The notes under the pieces are model-generated. The model saw nothing but the letters and a program-made list of their open reading frames with translations. It had not been told where the DNA came from and ran no database searches. Below, piece by piece: positions 1-11,500 of a stretch of 64,000 nucleotides of DNA; within the stretch, counting starts at the first letter, position 1, and every line of letters starts with the position of its first letter. The stretch comes from Nothopassalora personata (taxonomy: Eukaryota; Ascomycota; Dothideomycetes; Mycosphaerellales; Mycosphaerellaceae). The position numbers and the translations under genes are program-made. The stretch is taken from assembly GCA_033816765.1 (NCBI GenBank), contig CM066298.1, positions 2,294,001 to 2,358,000 of the forward strand. Direction: 5' to 3'.

Positions 1-763
1 TTATATCTATTAACATATATAGTCTACTGCTAACATTAAGGCTAGGGTTCAAATACTAGCTTAAGATTGTTAACAACTTCTCTAGAAAAAAGTGGATCTA
101 TCCTCTTAAGAAAAGAGAAGATGCTCTAGTTACTCTCTAGAACTAGAAGATTAAGGTAGAGAGGAAATCATTAGCATAGTTAAAAGCAGTTAGGCTTAAC
201 AATGTAAGGGAACTTATTGCATTAGTTAAGCAGTAGGAGAAGGATTTAGGAATTAGGCTAGAGTATACTAAGGCATACAACTCGCTCTAAAATAGACTAG
301 TTAAAAGGTTAATACAAACCTTAGAAGACTCTATAAGGGCAATGCTTAAAGAGGCTAAGATGCCAATTGAATTCTAGCCTAAAGTACTAGAAGCCTAAAC
401 CTACATAAGGAACAAACTACTAAATAGTCTAGACTATAATAGGTTTAAGGTTTCACTAGATAAAGCCTTTAATGGTATTAAGCTAACTATTAACTATTTA
501 AAGGTTTAGGGATGCAAAGCTATTGTCTACATAGACATAAGATCCTAGCCTCAATAGGCAAGAAGTAATAAACTAATAAACAGAGGTAAAGAAGCAGTAT
601 TTGTTAGATACGTTAAAAACATAGCTAAGGCCTAGCTCTTTTAGGAACTAGACATAAAAGCTATAAAACAACATATACATGCAGACTTCTTTAAGGACTA
701 ACCTAAAGGTAATATGGATCTTAATGTTACAAAATTGAATCTATCAAGCAATGCACTAGCTAG
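1..763 (+). pseudogene. copia integrase C-terminal relic (C1 pol, part 1)
   Basis: Plus-strand translation, ignoring TAG stops, gives a typical copia integrase end: a stretch like N-x-L-V-x-R-L-I-Q-T-L-E-D-S-I-R around 285-345, then a hydrophobic P-I-E-F-x-P-K segment, followed by the charged linker leading to reverse transcriptase. The enzyme would have inserted the cDNA copy into the genome. Frequent TAG codons, mostly explainable as mutated CAG or TGG, make it inactive. The frame continues after the solo LTR insertion at 1209. Confidence 0.7.
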
Positions 764-768
764 GAGAC
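764..768. repeat. 5-bp target site duplication gagac, left copy
   Basis: The five bases gagac directly precede the solo LTR and are repeated directly after it at 1204-1208, which is the staggered-cut footprint of an LTR-element integrase. Confidence 0.9.
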
Positions 769-1203
769 TGTTATTGTCTCGTTCCAGGGCTAGTCTCAAA
801 AGAGAGATAAGTCAAGTCACGTGGCGGTATTATTCTTTGGAGAGGCTGAAGCAAGCTGAGCGAAGATGAATGATAGGAATAAGAGTTGTATTCCAATCAG
901 TGAGATAGTAACATGAGTTGAACGCATCAGAACCATAAGGGTTTCTAGCGTTCCTAAATACAAAGGAGGTTCGTATGCCATCCGGTGTTAGATGTCCGTC
1001 TGTCCACTCGACCGGTCGTCTGGTCGTGTGGTCGTGTACGTCCATACGCTACTTCTGCGGTCGTGTTCGACCATGCACTAAGCGCGCGGTCGTGCACGTG
1101 ACCCGGACGTGGGGTCCCTTTCTCTTCCTAGCGATTGGTTCGTGTCTTCTGATTCTTCCTCCCCATGCCACGTCCTGCACCGTCCTTCATCCGAACCGTA
1201 ACA
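769..1203 (-). mobile_element. solo LTR, 435-bp family, copy 1
   Basis: The sequence runs TGTTATTG...CCGTAACA, has TG...CA ends and is bounded by the duplication gagac. It is the reverse complement of the 435-bp copy at 21,573-22,007, and no difference was seen by eye. It carries CpA and TpG at normal levels, so it inserted after the host copia was mutated, or escaped because it is short. Near the U3 end it holds several GGTCGT units and their complements (about 1012-1105). Its R-like part matches the LTRs of the full-length chromovirus at 53,397-60,301. Open reading frames inside it are accidental. Confidence 0.93.
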
Positions 1204-1208
1204 GAGAC

Positions 1209-3294
1209 CCTTAGGGAGGCTAAGGAAGGACATATCCTTAGAGCAACCTGTTCACCATTCAATTATTCAGTAGAGTAGCCCAGTAACAGCCTAGCTAAGA
1301 AAGCTGTTTATGCAACTTCCTTAGCCTCTAAAGAATATAGGGGAATTTTAGAAAATCGATGAGCTAATTAAGATAAGCTTACTAGATCTCTAGGAAAAGA
1401 ATGTTACTAGGACACAAGTGACTACTCTTAGATTATCCCTTAGTAAGAGGAGGGCTAACTATAATGTTAAGGGCTATAAATGGAAACAGAAAGCCCTAAG
1501 ATCCATAGTCCCTATACCTAAACTAGCTACTAAAGTGGGAGAAGCAATAGACCTCTTAGAGAACCTTACTACTTACTACTAAGCTTTCTTTATAGCTATG
1601 CAATTAGTAGATAATTCAGTACTATAGGATAGTGAATTCCTAGAAGAAGTTAAGGAGATAGCCTTTATAGTAACCATAGAAGTCATTGTATACAAGTAAG
1701 AGATCCCAATTCTAAAGTCCTATAAGGATGCTATAAATAATAAGAAATAGGGACACCTTTAGAAGGAAGCAATCTAGAAGGAGCTAGATGCTCTATAGAG
1801 CAACAACACCTAGGAGAATGCTGTTCTACTAAAAGGAGCAAACTTAGTTACGTTAAGATAGGTCTTTAATATTAAAAGAAGCATTAGTAGAGCCATTAAA
1901 AAGTTCAAGGCTAGGCTAGTTGTAAGAGGCTTTTTATAGAAGTTTAGTGTTGACTTTATAGAGACATTTGCGCCTACAGTTAGATAGGACACCCTTAGGG
2001 TGTTCATAGCTATTATATGTAAGAAGGATCTCTATCTTCACTAAGTGGATATAAACAATGCGTTTATAGAAAGCACCCTCTATAAAGATATCTTTATGTT
2101 ACTACTACTAGGAGTTAAGCTTCTACTAAACATAGTGTTTAAGATCCTTAAAAGCTTATATAGACTTAAGTAAGCAGCTAGAGATTGGAATCAACTCTGT
2201 ATGTTAAAGCTTAGAGAGATTGGATTCACATAGTTAGAGGTAGATCCATGCCTACTCATTTATAAGGAAAAAGAGATTATAATTCTTACATATATAGATG
2301 ACATTCTAATTGCTGTACTAAAGTTAACGGATGTTCTCTAGTTCAAAAGAGAACTTAGTAAAGTCTTTAAGATTAAAGATTTTAGTAAACCTAAAAAGAT
2401 CCTTAGTATAAGAGTTATAAGGGACAGGAGGAGAGGAATCCTAAAACTTAACTAGGGACACTTTATTAGGGACAACCTTGCTAAGATAGGGATAAACCAT
2501 AAGAAGGCAGTACCTACACACTTACCTATAGACAGCTATGAGGCTCTTAAACCTTTAAGCCACATAGATAAGAGGTGTAATAAGGCAGAGTACTAGAGTA
2601 TTAATAGTACATGGATATAGCTAGCAACAATTACAAGGCTAGACATTGCTTTTGCCCTAGGAAGGATAAGCTCATTTGTAAGTAACCTATCCGCCTACTA
2701 TATAAAGGCTTTAAAGAAGATTACAAGATATCTAAGGTTATATCCTAATCTTGGCCTTATCTTCTCTAGGCATAGAGAAGGATGCCTAGTTAGATACTAT
2801 AACTCTAATTATATAATGGACAAAGTAGATAGAGTCTCTATCCTTAGGTATATCTTCTTCCTCTATAGGCCACTAGTCTCCTAGATAAGTAAGAAGTAAA
2901 AGTCTATAGCAACATCTACAATAGAAGCTAAATATATAGCTATAAATGCATGTGTAAAGCAATCCTAATTCCTAGCTTTACTACTAAGGGAGATGGACTG
3001 TCTAGAGTTAGTAGGAGACTGTTTCTATTAACTAAGGATCACTAGAAACTAGGAGACTATGTTAAGCTTAAGACTAGTCTAATTAAGAGGTAATAACTAA
3101 GCTGCCCTTACCCTAGTAAGGGATGTACATGTTTATAACAAGTTAAAGCATATTGACATTGCCTACAATGCTGTTAGGAAACTTTAGTAGAGAAGGCTTA
3201 TTGCTGTTAAGTACACCCTAACATCTAAGATAGTTGTAGATAGGTTTATAAAGCTAAAGACTAGTCTATACTTCTAGAGGTTTATAAGCTAGCT
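1209..3294 (+). pseudogene. copia reverse transcriptase-RNase H relic (C1 pol, part 2)
   Basis: Reading through TAG stops, the plus strand encodes the copia reverse transcriptase with the catalytic Y-I-D-D motif at about 2289-2303 (context L-T-Y-I-D-D-I-L-I-A), then the connection, and RNase H with an E-A-K-Y-I-A-type motif near 2925-2945 and R-L-D-I-A-F-A near 2637. The family normally makes one Gag-Pol polyprotein for reverse transcription of its RNA. The frame is broken by dozens of TAG codons and is non-functional. The relic stops close to the SINE-like insertion site. Confidence 0.85.
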
Positions 3295-3309
3295 TAACCT
3301 ATTATAGAG
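3295..3309. repeat. 15-bp target site duplication, left copy
   Basis: The 15 bases taacctattatagag at 3295-3309 occur again, identical, at 4071-4085, flanking the 761-bp non-RIPed insert. Duplications of this length are typical for target-primed (LINE-dependent) retrotransposition, not for LTR integrases, which give 5 bp here. Confidence 0.85.
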
Positions 3310-4070
3310 TCGTCCTATAGAGAGCGCCTTCACGCGGCGGACGACGTAAGTATCTTCGTCACGACGAAGAGAAACTAAGACTCTCTCTCTCGAAAAATAC
3401 AAGCCTACTCGACTCGAAACAAGAAAAGACAGGTCGGACGAACCGAACGAACGAGATACGCTCAAAATCTACAAACAAGAACTCCGGAACTGCGAGAAGG
3501 GAAAGCGACGTACATAGCGTACACGTCGCTCGAACAACGAAGGCGCTGTCTACCTGTCGTCCCGGCAAACCACGTAAACTGCCGGCTGGAACCAAGAGAG
3601 GCGTTTAGGGGCGCAAACCACGTATACTGCACGGCTGGAACCAAGAGAGGCCGAGGGGGGGACGACAGCGAGGCCACTGCGACCGAGGAGCTACACTCGA
3701 GACCGGAGAACGCGACTGGATTTGAAACAGAGGCAACGGGTGTTTCTTGGGATTTTGCTCGGTGCGTACGGGTACGGCCGGCTTGGCTTTTTAAAACAAG
3801 AACGAGACACGGGCGCAAAACTTGTCTCGCCCGGGGCAAGGCGACAAACCGCAATTCTCGACAAGACACGACTACCGGGTACGCGCGTACTACGCCGCAA
3901 TATATTCGATTTACGGTTCGAATAGCGAGCGTTGCTCGCATCTTTTAAGGAGTTTTTACGTCCGGGGTACGACGGGGCTTTTCTCCTTCTCTCAAATTTT
4001 GGTCTCGTTCTCGAGACCCGTGTTGCATAGTCTTTGACTCAAATAGCACGTTAATGGAATAATCAATCAA
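3310..4070. mobile_element. SINE-like non-autonomous insert, 761 bp, 15-bp target duplication
   Basis: The stretch between the two 15-bp duplications has normal CpA/TpG content in contrast to its surroundings and no convincing coding region; the open frames in it are in several conflicting frames. It contains a direct repeat of about 40 bp with 48-bp period (3565-3602 and 3613-3652, core ggctggaaccaagagagg). The right end is a short AATC-rich tail (aatcaatcaa). A GGTTCGAATAG box at about 3915-3925 resembles a polymerase III B box but lies internally. It could be a SINE, or a 5'-truncated LINE 3' end; the family is not recognised. Confidence 0.6.
3565..3652 (+). repeat. two-copy ~48-bp direct repeat inside the SINE-like insert
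   Basis: The units at 3565-3602 and 3613-3652 share gcaaaccacgta, then one base change, then ctgc and ggctggaaccaagagagg. Duplicated internal modules occur in dimeric SINEs; this is the only internal structure seen. Confidence 0.7.
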
Positions 4071-4146
4071 TAACCTATTATAGAGATCTAAATACTACTA
4101 ATAGGAGAAGAGTAGACTATAACCTCCTATATAAGATAAGTAGGAG

Positions 4147-4393
4147 TGTTAAGATATAGCATCTTAGGGGGAGCTAATAGTTAGGTTGTAATCTAATAGC
4201 CTAAGGCATCTACGATGACTTAGCTTATCGGAAGACACCTTCTCTCCCCTTTAGCTTAGATAGACATCTAACACAATTAACACATTGGTTCCTAATATAT
4301 TACTATATGCCCTGTAGCTATTAGCTAGTTGAAGATTGATCTCTTACTCCACTCCGCTGCTAACCACGTATCCTGTAAGGTCTTAACTTAACA
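4147..4393 (+). repeat. 3' LTR of copia C1 (247 bp)
   Basis: The sequence TGTTAAGAT...CTTAACA is about 90 percent identical by eye to the solo LTR at 35,095-35,341, which has a perfect target duplication and so fixes the ends of this LTR. It follows the copia pol relic directly apart from the SINE-like insert, so it is read as the 3' LTR of C1. Differences between the two copies are mostly C-to-T or G-to-A in CpA/TpG context. Confidence 0.85.
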
Positions 4394-6416
4394 AGAATTA
4401 TAATTATAGGGCGGGGCGATCGATAATATATAGCTACTTAATATACCGAACTTATCGCCCGTAGCTACTACCGCTATTACGATACTAAGTCGGCGGTTAT
4501 CTAGTGCACCGAAGCGTAAGGTCGATATAGCTCGTACACCTAGGAAGAAAACACTAAGTCGAACGAAAGGGAAGCGCCGAAAGCCGCTTATAGAGCGTAA
4601 TACGAATACCGGAGTAGTTATTAAAGAGGATAAACTAGATAATGTGTAGATGTTATAGGTAGGAGTGTCTAGATCCGGTCGGAAGCGAATACTATCGTAG
4701 AGGGCGCGGAGGAGTAACCGGTATACTAATGCCCTATCTAGTGTTAATAGTTAAGACAAATAGTAATGTCGTATACGTTTTATATACTATAGTCGTGTCG
4801 GGTCTATCCGGCGCTAGCTTATGTACCCTACTTACACCGTTTAGAACCCTTTATAACATAGATTAGTACGGTTTAGCTAATAAGAGCGCTCGGGTAAATC
4901 CGCTCGGTCCGACATCTATAACGACATCCTCTCTCCTATAAGATATTGTATCGTCGCGTAGCCTTACGATATTAAGGGTAACCTTATCGCTATAACGCTA
5001 CCTCTCTCGCTTATGCTCGCTTATTCGCTTTAGCTCCGTTTAATACGGTTTAGCTAATAATATCGCTCGGTACATACCGCTCGGCCTGCTGTCTTCGACG
5101 ACATGTCCTCTTCCCCGTACGATATTACATTGTCGCGTAGCCTCGTCGCTCGCTTATGTTCGCTTATAGTCGCTTTAGTATCGGCCGGCACGGTTTAGCT
5201 AATAATATCGCCTTACTAAAGGCGCTAATAACTATTATTAACTACATCTTAGACGCTCCCTAACAATAATAGACGGCTATAACTAGATCCTACCTACGCT
5301 ACCCTCGAAAGACATCCTACCGGACGAGAAAGTAGTGCGGAATGTAATGTAGTGTAGGCCTAAGCCCTACTAAGTACGGTAGTTACGCGACTCGTGTCGG
5401 AGTAAAGCTACGTTATTAAAACTTCTTATATAGTAGTAGTATATTAGTTAAAGTCGTCGACGGGGTAGTAGCATCTTCTCGAAGGTCTTTACGGACGTAG
5501 CTATACATTAGTAAAGTTGTCGTCGGGGTAGTAGTATTGTCGTAAAGTAATTACGGATATAGTAGCCTAGGTGCTTAAATAAACGGTATATGTTAAGCTT
5601 AGTAGGAACTGCCTTTAACTCCTACACCTTACGGATGAGCCTACGCCTCTTAACGCCTAGTAGGTCTTAAGGCCGATCTTAATAGCCTAACCTATCTTAG
5701 AGCACAATTTAGGTGTCTCGCGTAAAAGGTAGTCGGCGAAGTTAATAGTCTCTAAATAGGCGTTATTAAATACGTCCTTACTAGGATACATCGTTAGAGC
5801 GGACGGTTGCCTAGCTAGCTATACTTAGGTCGAAGTTTCTAGTGTCTACAATCGGCTCGGCGGTAGATAGGTTACGCATCTAGGAAGATGCGACACCCGC
5901 CTTCCTAGATGCGACACCCGCCCGGGAAGAAGGATTACTAGAAGAGGAAAAGTACGGACTTTACGCTCTATGTAACGGGATAGCTAGTCGGTCGAATAGG
6001 ACGCATACGAGGAGCCTTAGGCTATAGTAGGGAAGCCTACTTACGACATAGGAAGCTCGCGTAGGTAGCGGGTAGCTACTATTATACCTTCCTCCTTAAT
6101 GAATGATATCGTAAGGGTTCATTATCCTTTAATACGATTTAGTACCGTTTAGCTAATAAGAACGCGCGCTAAGTCTATAATAGCGCGGATCGTATTGTTA
6201 CTTTATATACGTATATAAAGTTTAGTGCGAAATCTAGGGTCTAGTCGCACGCTTTACATCGATTCAGTACCGTTTAGCTAATAAGAGCGCGCGCGTTCTT
6301 GTAATACATCTCTATACTATTGTTAGAGAGACGCCTTTACTCTACGGTACCTAACTAGAGCGTAGGACTCCCGAAAGAAGGCTCTATATTACTCGCGCTT
6401 TCCTATCGATAATAGT
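4394..6416. other. RIPed sequence without recognisable gene; dispersed GTTTAGCTAATAA motif
   Basis: CpA is depleted and CpG is abundant. A plus-strand basic stretch (P-R-K-K-x-L-S and K-R-R-K-P-L-I-E-R, about 4540-4600) hints at a coding relic but no family could be named. A motif close to CGTTTAGCTAATAA followed by A/TATCGC or GAGCGC recurs near 4867, 5044, 5180, 6143 and 6269, with similar flanks, so part of the region looks like diverged tandem or dispersed repeats. It may belong to the same unit as the DUF6589-type relic to the right. Confidence 0.4.
5876..5912. repeat. perfect 12-bp stem hairpin plus direct repeat
   Basis: gcatctaggaag (5876-5887) is the exact reverse complement of cttcctagatgc (5901-5912), with a 13-base loop. 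The loop sequence gatgcgacacccgcc is also repeated directly after the hairpin. The role is unknown. Confidence 0.6.
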
Positions 6417-6764
6417 TGTTAGGAACCGCTGTACGTTATCACAACTCGGGCTTGGATCTTTGCAGGGATGTCTCAATCAGTTATGAAGGTAGTGGTTCCA
6501 AACAGTATATGGTGTATACTTAAAATGAGTTGAGCACGAGGCTCCTATCTACTCGTAAAGAAGCGTCGTCTATATAGTGCCATGTCTTGGCGTGATCTGT
6601 CCTGCTCTGCCCTGAGCGAGTCTGATCAACTGATCAAGAGTGATCAGGACCGATCAGTCCTGATCGCTCTGTCACGTGACTCCCCAGGCATCCATGTCTG
6701 CAGCTTCGTCTGGTTTCCTGCTCCGTTGTCCAACCATTTGCACCGATAACACTGTTCCGTAACA
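6417..6764 (-). mobile_element. solo LTR of the TRG family (348 bp), target duplication atagt
   Basis: The LTR starts TGTTAGGAACCGC and ends TTCCGTAACA; atagt is present at 6412-6416 and 6765-6769. Its R-U5 half is nearly identical to the LTRs of TRG1 (27,019-29,418), but its U3 is different: instead of GAGAGC units it has a run of TGATCA-type palindromes (about 6610-6675). It is not RIPed although it sits in heavily mutated DNA, so it is young or protected. Recombination between two LTRs of a complete element would leave exactly this. Confidence 0.93.
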
Positions 6765-6789
6765 ATAGTATGCTTCCCGCTATTATAAG

Positions 6790-8222
6790 GTCGAGGTATA
6801 TCTTCGCGCTTCTTTCTTCTTTTACTTCCTCTTTTCTTTTACTTAACTTATATTACTTCTAGCCCGTAAGCGATCTACGACTCCGCCTCCTTTAACGCCT
6901 AAACCCTAACCCGTAAGCTATATAAGTCGATTATTAACTCTACCGCTAAGATGCCCGCCTTCTTTCCGCTCGGTTCCCGTAGTCGTTAGTACTAGTATAG
7001 CAGTAGCGCCGCTAACCGGTTAGTCGTAACATGTCTCGTGTCCGATATCTATTAGCTAACATTATTAAAGGCCTACTCCTACTCCTCGCGTGCTCCCTCC
7101 TCCGTAAGTTAAGACATATTACTTCATAATGTAATAAGCGTACTAACATAATTATAGTCTCTCTACTCGGTAGCGCGCCCGTCGTGCCGCCCTCCTCCTC
7201 GCCTAATAGTAGCAGTAGTAGTAATAGTAGTAGTAATAGCAATAGTAGTAGTAGTATAGTAGCGACTCGCTAATTTTTATGTAAGTGTCGCGTATCCCCT
7301 AACTATATAGTATTAAGTCTTCGAGATTAAGCTTCTTAATCTTAGTTACCTTACTACATAATCTCAATCTCTATAAACACGTGCTAACTATGCTATAGAC
7401 AAGATTTTAATAATAGTACTTCTTCTCCCGGTCTTCTTCGCTCGCGCGATACTATACCTACCGCCTCTCTCCGCGCTCCCTTGCCTACCGCCGACTTCGT
7501 TCCTCTAGTCGCTACTTAGTAGTAGTAGTAGCAGTAATAGTAGTAGTAGTAGTAGCAGTAGTAGTAGTAGTAATAGTAGTAGTAACAGTAGTAATAGTAG
7601 TAGTAGCAGTAGCTATAAGGTAGTATAACCCTCGCGTAGCGCCTAGCTACCGACATTACCGACAACCCCCGGCTCCCTTAGGTGTTCTTACCTAGTAGCT
7701 ACGACCCTCTAACCCGCGAGCCTTAAGTTAATAGTAAGTAGTAGTCTATAGACGTACTCGGTAGTAAGTTAAGTATAGTTATCGCTATATGCTACAATGT
7801 ACTAACACTGCCTTAGACGTCTACATTAAGCGTCGCGGCCGTGTGAACTAGCGCCTCGTCGGTGCTATTATAGAGACTAAGCTCGGCCGACTATACGCGC
7901 CTAAGCCTAGGTAGTCGTACGACTATTATCTAGACTACGGATACGAGTACTAGGTCTTCTCTAACCTAGCTAAAGGCTAGATTAAGCGTACCGGCTTCTC
8001 GTATGCTCGCTACCGCCTTCGCTCTAAGGGCTACTACTATCCTAATAAGCCCGGTCCTCGTAAGGGCGAGAAGAAGTCGAAGTCTAGTCCTCGTCGTCGT
8101 CCCGCGCCTAAGAACATTGCTCCGGCTAAGAAGAGACCCCCCTTCGGGGGTAACGGTAGTAGTTTTAGTAGTAGCATAGGTAGTAGTAGCTTCGGCGGTA
8201 TAGCTCCTCCGGTAGCTGTCTA
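6790..8222 (+). pseudogene. RIPed Ser/Asn-rich gene of unknown function
   Basis: Plus-strand reading gives long serine/asparagine runs made of AGT, AGC and AAT codons (7203-7255 and 7519-7612), which look like AGC repeats converted to AGT by CpA mutation. Downstream (about 7795-8222) one frame is almost open: A-I-I-E-T-K-L-G-R-L-Y-A-P-K, then a very basic stretch rich in K, R, P and S, then a G/S-rich end before a TAA at 8220. Interruptions are TAG codons. No known family was recognised. The gene is divergent from, and close to, the DUF6589-type relic on the other strand, so both may belong to one mobile element. Confidence 0.45.
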
Positions 8223-8519
8223 ATTTTTTTTATTTTCTATAAGGCTTTGTCGTTAGGGTGTAGTCGGGTGTCTTCTACTAGGTTTTGTTAGTAGGTAGGT
8301 AGGTAGGTAGGTGTTTGGTGTTCGGTGTTCGGTGTCCTCTACTTAGTGTCTCTATCTATAATAAACTTCTTCTCGGTACCGCTAATATCGTGTCTTATCT
8401 CTTATCTTATACATTATCTTATGTACTTCGTTATCTTCTAATCGTTAAGCTACGTAAGGTCTATAATCTCTACGTCCTCTATAGCCTTAAGCGCCTTAAT
8501 ATCAATAAAGTCCGATAGC

Positions 8520-11500
8520 ATATTACCCGTAGTAGTGTCTAGTAGCTATCGAATTAGCCTCGAGTTAAACTCCGTAACACGCGAGCCTACTACCTATATG
8601 CCTTCTTTACGAATGTTAAACGAGTCGTAATACTACTTAGGATCGTATAGGCTCTAGGCTCCTCGAATAGACCCGAGCTCGCTGTTAAATAACATCTTCG
8701 CCCGAGCGAACATATTAAGGCGAGCATCTCGAACGGTATAATCGTCTAGTATATAATTGCTAAATTCTTACTCGATGTTAGCGCGGAGATAGCGGATCTA
8801 ACGATTTAACCGATAAATACGATCGAAGATCGTGTCTACATTATAGGTCGAGTTCTTAAAGTAATTAAGCTCGGTTTTACATCCTCCATTTAGGTGTTCG
8901 AGACTTAGGTCGATAGGCTTAAAGGTCATTGCTTTACCTTTCTAGTTTACTAGACCGGATGCTAGTATTAATCGCTACAATACCGGCGTACACATAGCAT
9001 CCGAGAGAAGCTATCGGTAATATAACATCTCGCGGCCGTAGTTATACTACGATGCTCCGAAGAAGATAGGAATTAATAGGTCTACCGCACGCCTTAGCAT
9101 ACCGATATTACTATGTTTAACCGCGTACCGTATCGTTAAAAGTAACTCCACCTCTTATAATAGCCGACACATAGTACGGAATTTGATGTCTTTATAAACA
9201 ATGCTAGAGGGAGTCTTACCTTCCTATACGTTACGCGTAAAAGCTTCTAGTCGTATATCCTCGATAATCTCGTTAAACATCGCGGTAGTTAAGTTAGACC
9301 GTAGTATTTTATTAACGGATGCGAAACTATTATTAAGCTAGCTACCATCGATTACGGACATATTAGTAGTAACACCGACCGGCAATAGGATCTTACGACG
9401 CTCTAGTGCTTTATAGAACAATAGTAACACCCGCGAGTTAAACCTATGCCGGACTAGGGGCTCGATAAGGTAATACTTAATGTTCTCACGACTGTATTAA
9501 GACCGATTCTAGGCGGCACAATTAGAAGAGATAGTGTAATAACAATGCTTATTTAGAGAGGGAGGATCCTAATACGTACGGACGATAGTATAGAGTAGAT
9601 TTATCTAGATGTAGAACTAAGCTAGTACTCTAAGGAGCCACTCTCTACGGTTAAAGCGACCTTAGGTATGCTTCTACTAGACTTTAGCTACTCGAATGCG
9701 CTCCGACGTAAGCTAATTACTATGTACGAGCTAAAGACGTGTACCGAACACCTTCTACTTAGAGGACGTTAGGTCCGCATTAGACTTAAAGCCTAATTTG
9801 ACCTTTATAAGTCGATCGTGCACCCGTATGTTACCTTCCGTAGTGCCTTCGTCTTCGGGTATAGAGCTACATTATAGATAATCCGTCGGTCTAGTATTAG
9901 TAAGAACATCTAGCTAAGGCATCGCTAGATAGGTGTAAGGTATCTCTAGATTTACGATCGCCTCGAGCTTTAGGATCTCGTTAATCGGCTTGTCGTAGAT
10001 AGCCTTAATAGCATTAGTAATAATAGCTCTCGATATCTCTCGCCTAGTGCTATTATCCTAGAGCCTAGGCGCATCGTAGATGTCGTCTATATCGAGGGAA
10101 GCGGACGGAGTGTGCATGTCTTATATTAGGCTAGAAGCTAGAATCGTAGAACAATAGACGACCTAAGTAGTAGTTATAGCACGCTACTTTGCCTTATGGC
10201 CTAATACCTCGTAGCGAGTAGGATCCTTAAAGTTTATGTTATCGTAGTTAAGTACCGTCTACTCGTTATAGCCTATAGTACGGAGGTGCATCTACTAACG
10301 CGGATGTTAGCTATAGACTCGATACAACAATAGCTTCGCGGCTCTAGAGGACCGTAGTTATAAAGCGTTCTAAAGCGTGTGGATCTATTTACATAGCCGC
10401 TATTATGTAAGGCCTACTCTATAGCTTAAGGGAGCTGTACTAATAAAGCGTCCTAAACGGTGTATATACATTAGAACCGGCATCTTAACGCTATAGCTCG
10501 AGGAAGGCCGTGGTTATAAAGCGTTCTAAACGGTACATGTCTATTAGAACCGGCATCTCGACGCTATAGCTCGAGGAAGACCGTAGTTATAAAGCGTTCT
10601 AAACCGTACGAAGCTAGCTATATAGCTCGTAGACGATCGTAGTCGTAAAGCGTTCTAAACCGTGTAGAGGCGTAGCGAGTATATAAATCGGTAGGTATAC
10701 ATGTACGGATATAAGGCAAAATAGCGATTAAGCATTATAAAGACGTAGTAGCCATTTAATAGTACGCCTACGACGTACTATTACGCATAGTTATAGACTC
10801 GTCCTACGTACCTTACTATACTCTATAACACTGTTTAACAAGCGATTACTAGTAGTATAGCTCTAATAGATGCCTAGTCTATATAAAACGTCTATATACC
10901 GTCGCTTCGTACTAGATCCTTATAGATATATAGATACGAGCGAATAGAAGGTATTAGATCGTTTAGCTATCCTCGAGTGTAATACCGATACCGTAACGAA
11001 GAACATACGCTATTGTACGGATCAATCTAATGCATCGCTTCGAAACTAGCTCGTCTAGTATAATCGAAAATTGCTTATAAAATGCAGTAACATTTAGTAC
11101 TAGACTAGAGCACTAGTTTTAATAATCTCGTATGCTACCGCGTAGTCTATATTATTTAAACTGTCGATGTTAGTACCGCCGGTTAACTTAAAGGTACCGA
11201 AAGGATAATACCGCGCGAGGTTATTGAGTTTAGCGATTATACGAGATGTAGGTATCTAGTTATATCGAGAACCTCGTCCGTACAATACGGCGTTAAGCGA
11301 CTAGTGTTTAATAGAGCGACGCAATGTAGTCCGACGCGCTAGGATCGTAGCATAGTTCTTCAACTTAAGTACTACGCTATAGCTCGATATACCGGCTACT
11401 ATTCCGACCTAGGCCTATAGGAACTTATATAGACTCTAATTATAGCTTCGTAGGAGATTAACGATAGATTGTAGCTTCTCCTACGTAGGTATGTCGTCGT

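Larger units (their letters stand above)
1..4393 (+). mobile_element. RIPed Ty1/copia retrotransposon C1, left end outside window
   Basis: This is a copia-type LTR retrotransposon read on the plus strand, with integrase C-terminus, reverse transcriptase and RNase H in copia order and a 247-bp 3' LTR at 4147-4393. Its reading frame is full of TAG stops and CpA is depleted, as expected after repeat-induced point mutation. The element was later hit by a solo LTR (769-1203) and by a 761-bp SINE-like insert (3310-4070); both are free of the mutation pattern. The 5' LTR and gag lie left of the window. The five bases after the 3' LTR are agaat, which would be the target duplication to look for on the left. 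Confidence 0.85.

Noticed and set aside
48..75. GGGTTCAAATACTAG resembling a tRNA T-arm
   Set aside because: It lies inside the copia integrase frame and has no D arm or acceptor stem.
830..1214. Open frames of 71-79 residues in the 435-bp LTR (also at 21,412-21,946)
   Set aside because: They lie in an LTR, on both strands, without domains, and one runs into flanking copia sequence.
3915..3925. B-box-like GGTTCGAATAG in the SINE-like insert as proof of a tRNA-derived SINE
   Set aside because: No A box at the right distance upstream and the position is near the 3' end; kept only as a remark.
3462..3941. 159-residue minus-strand frame in the SINE-like insert
   Set aside because: No domain, it overlaps other frames, and it lies wholly inside a short non-autonomous insert with a target duplication.
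7012..7242. Leu-rich minus-strand frame (poly-Leu)
   Set aside because: It is the reverse reading of the AGT/AGC serine repeat; the plus-strand Ser/Asn frame fits the surrounding relic better.
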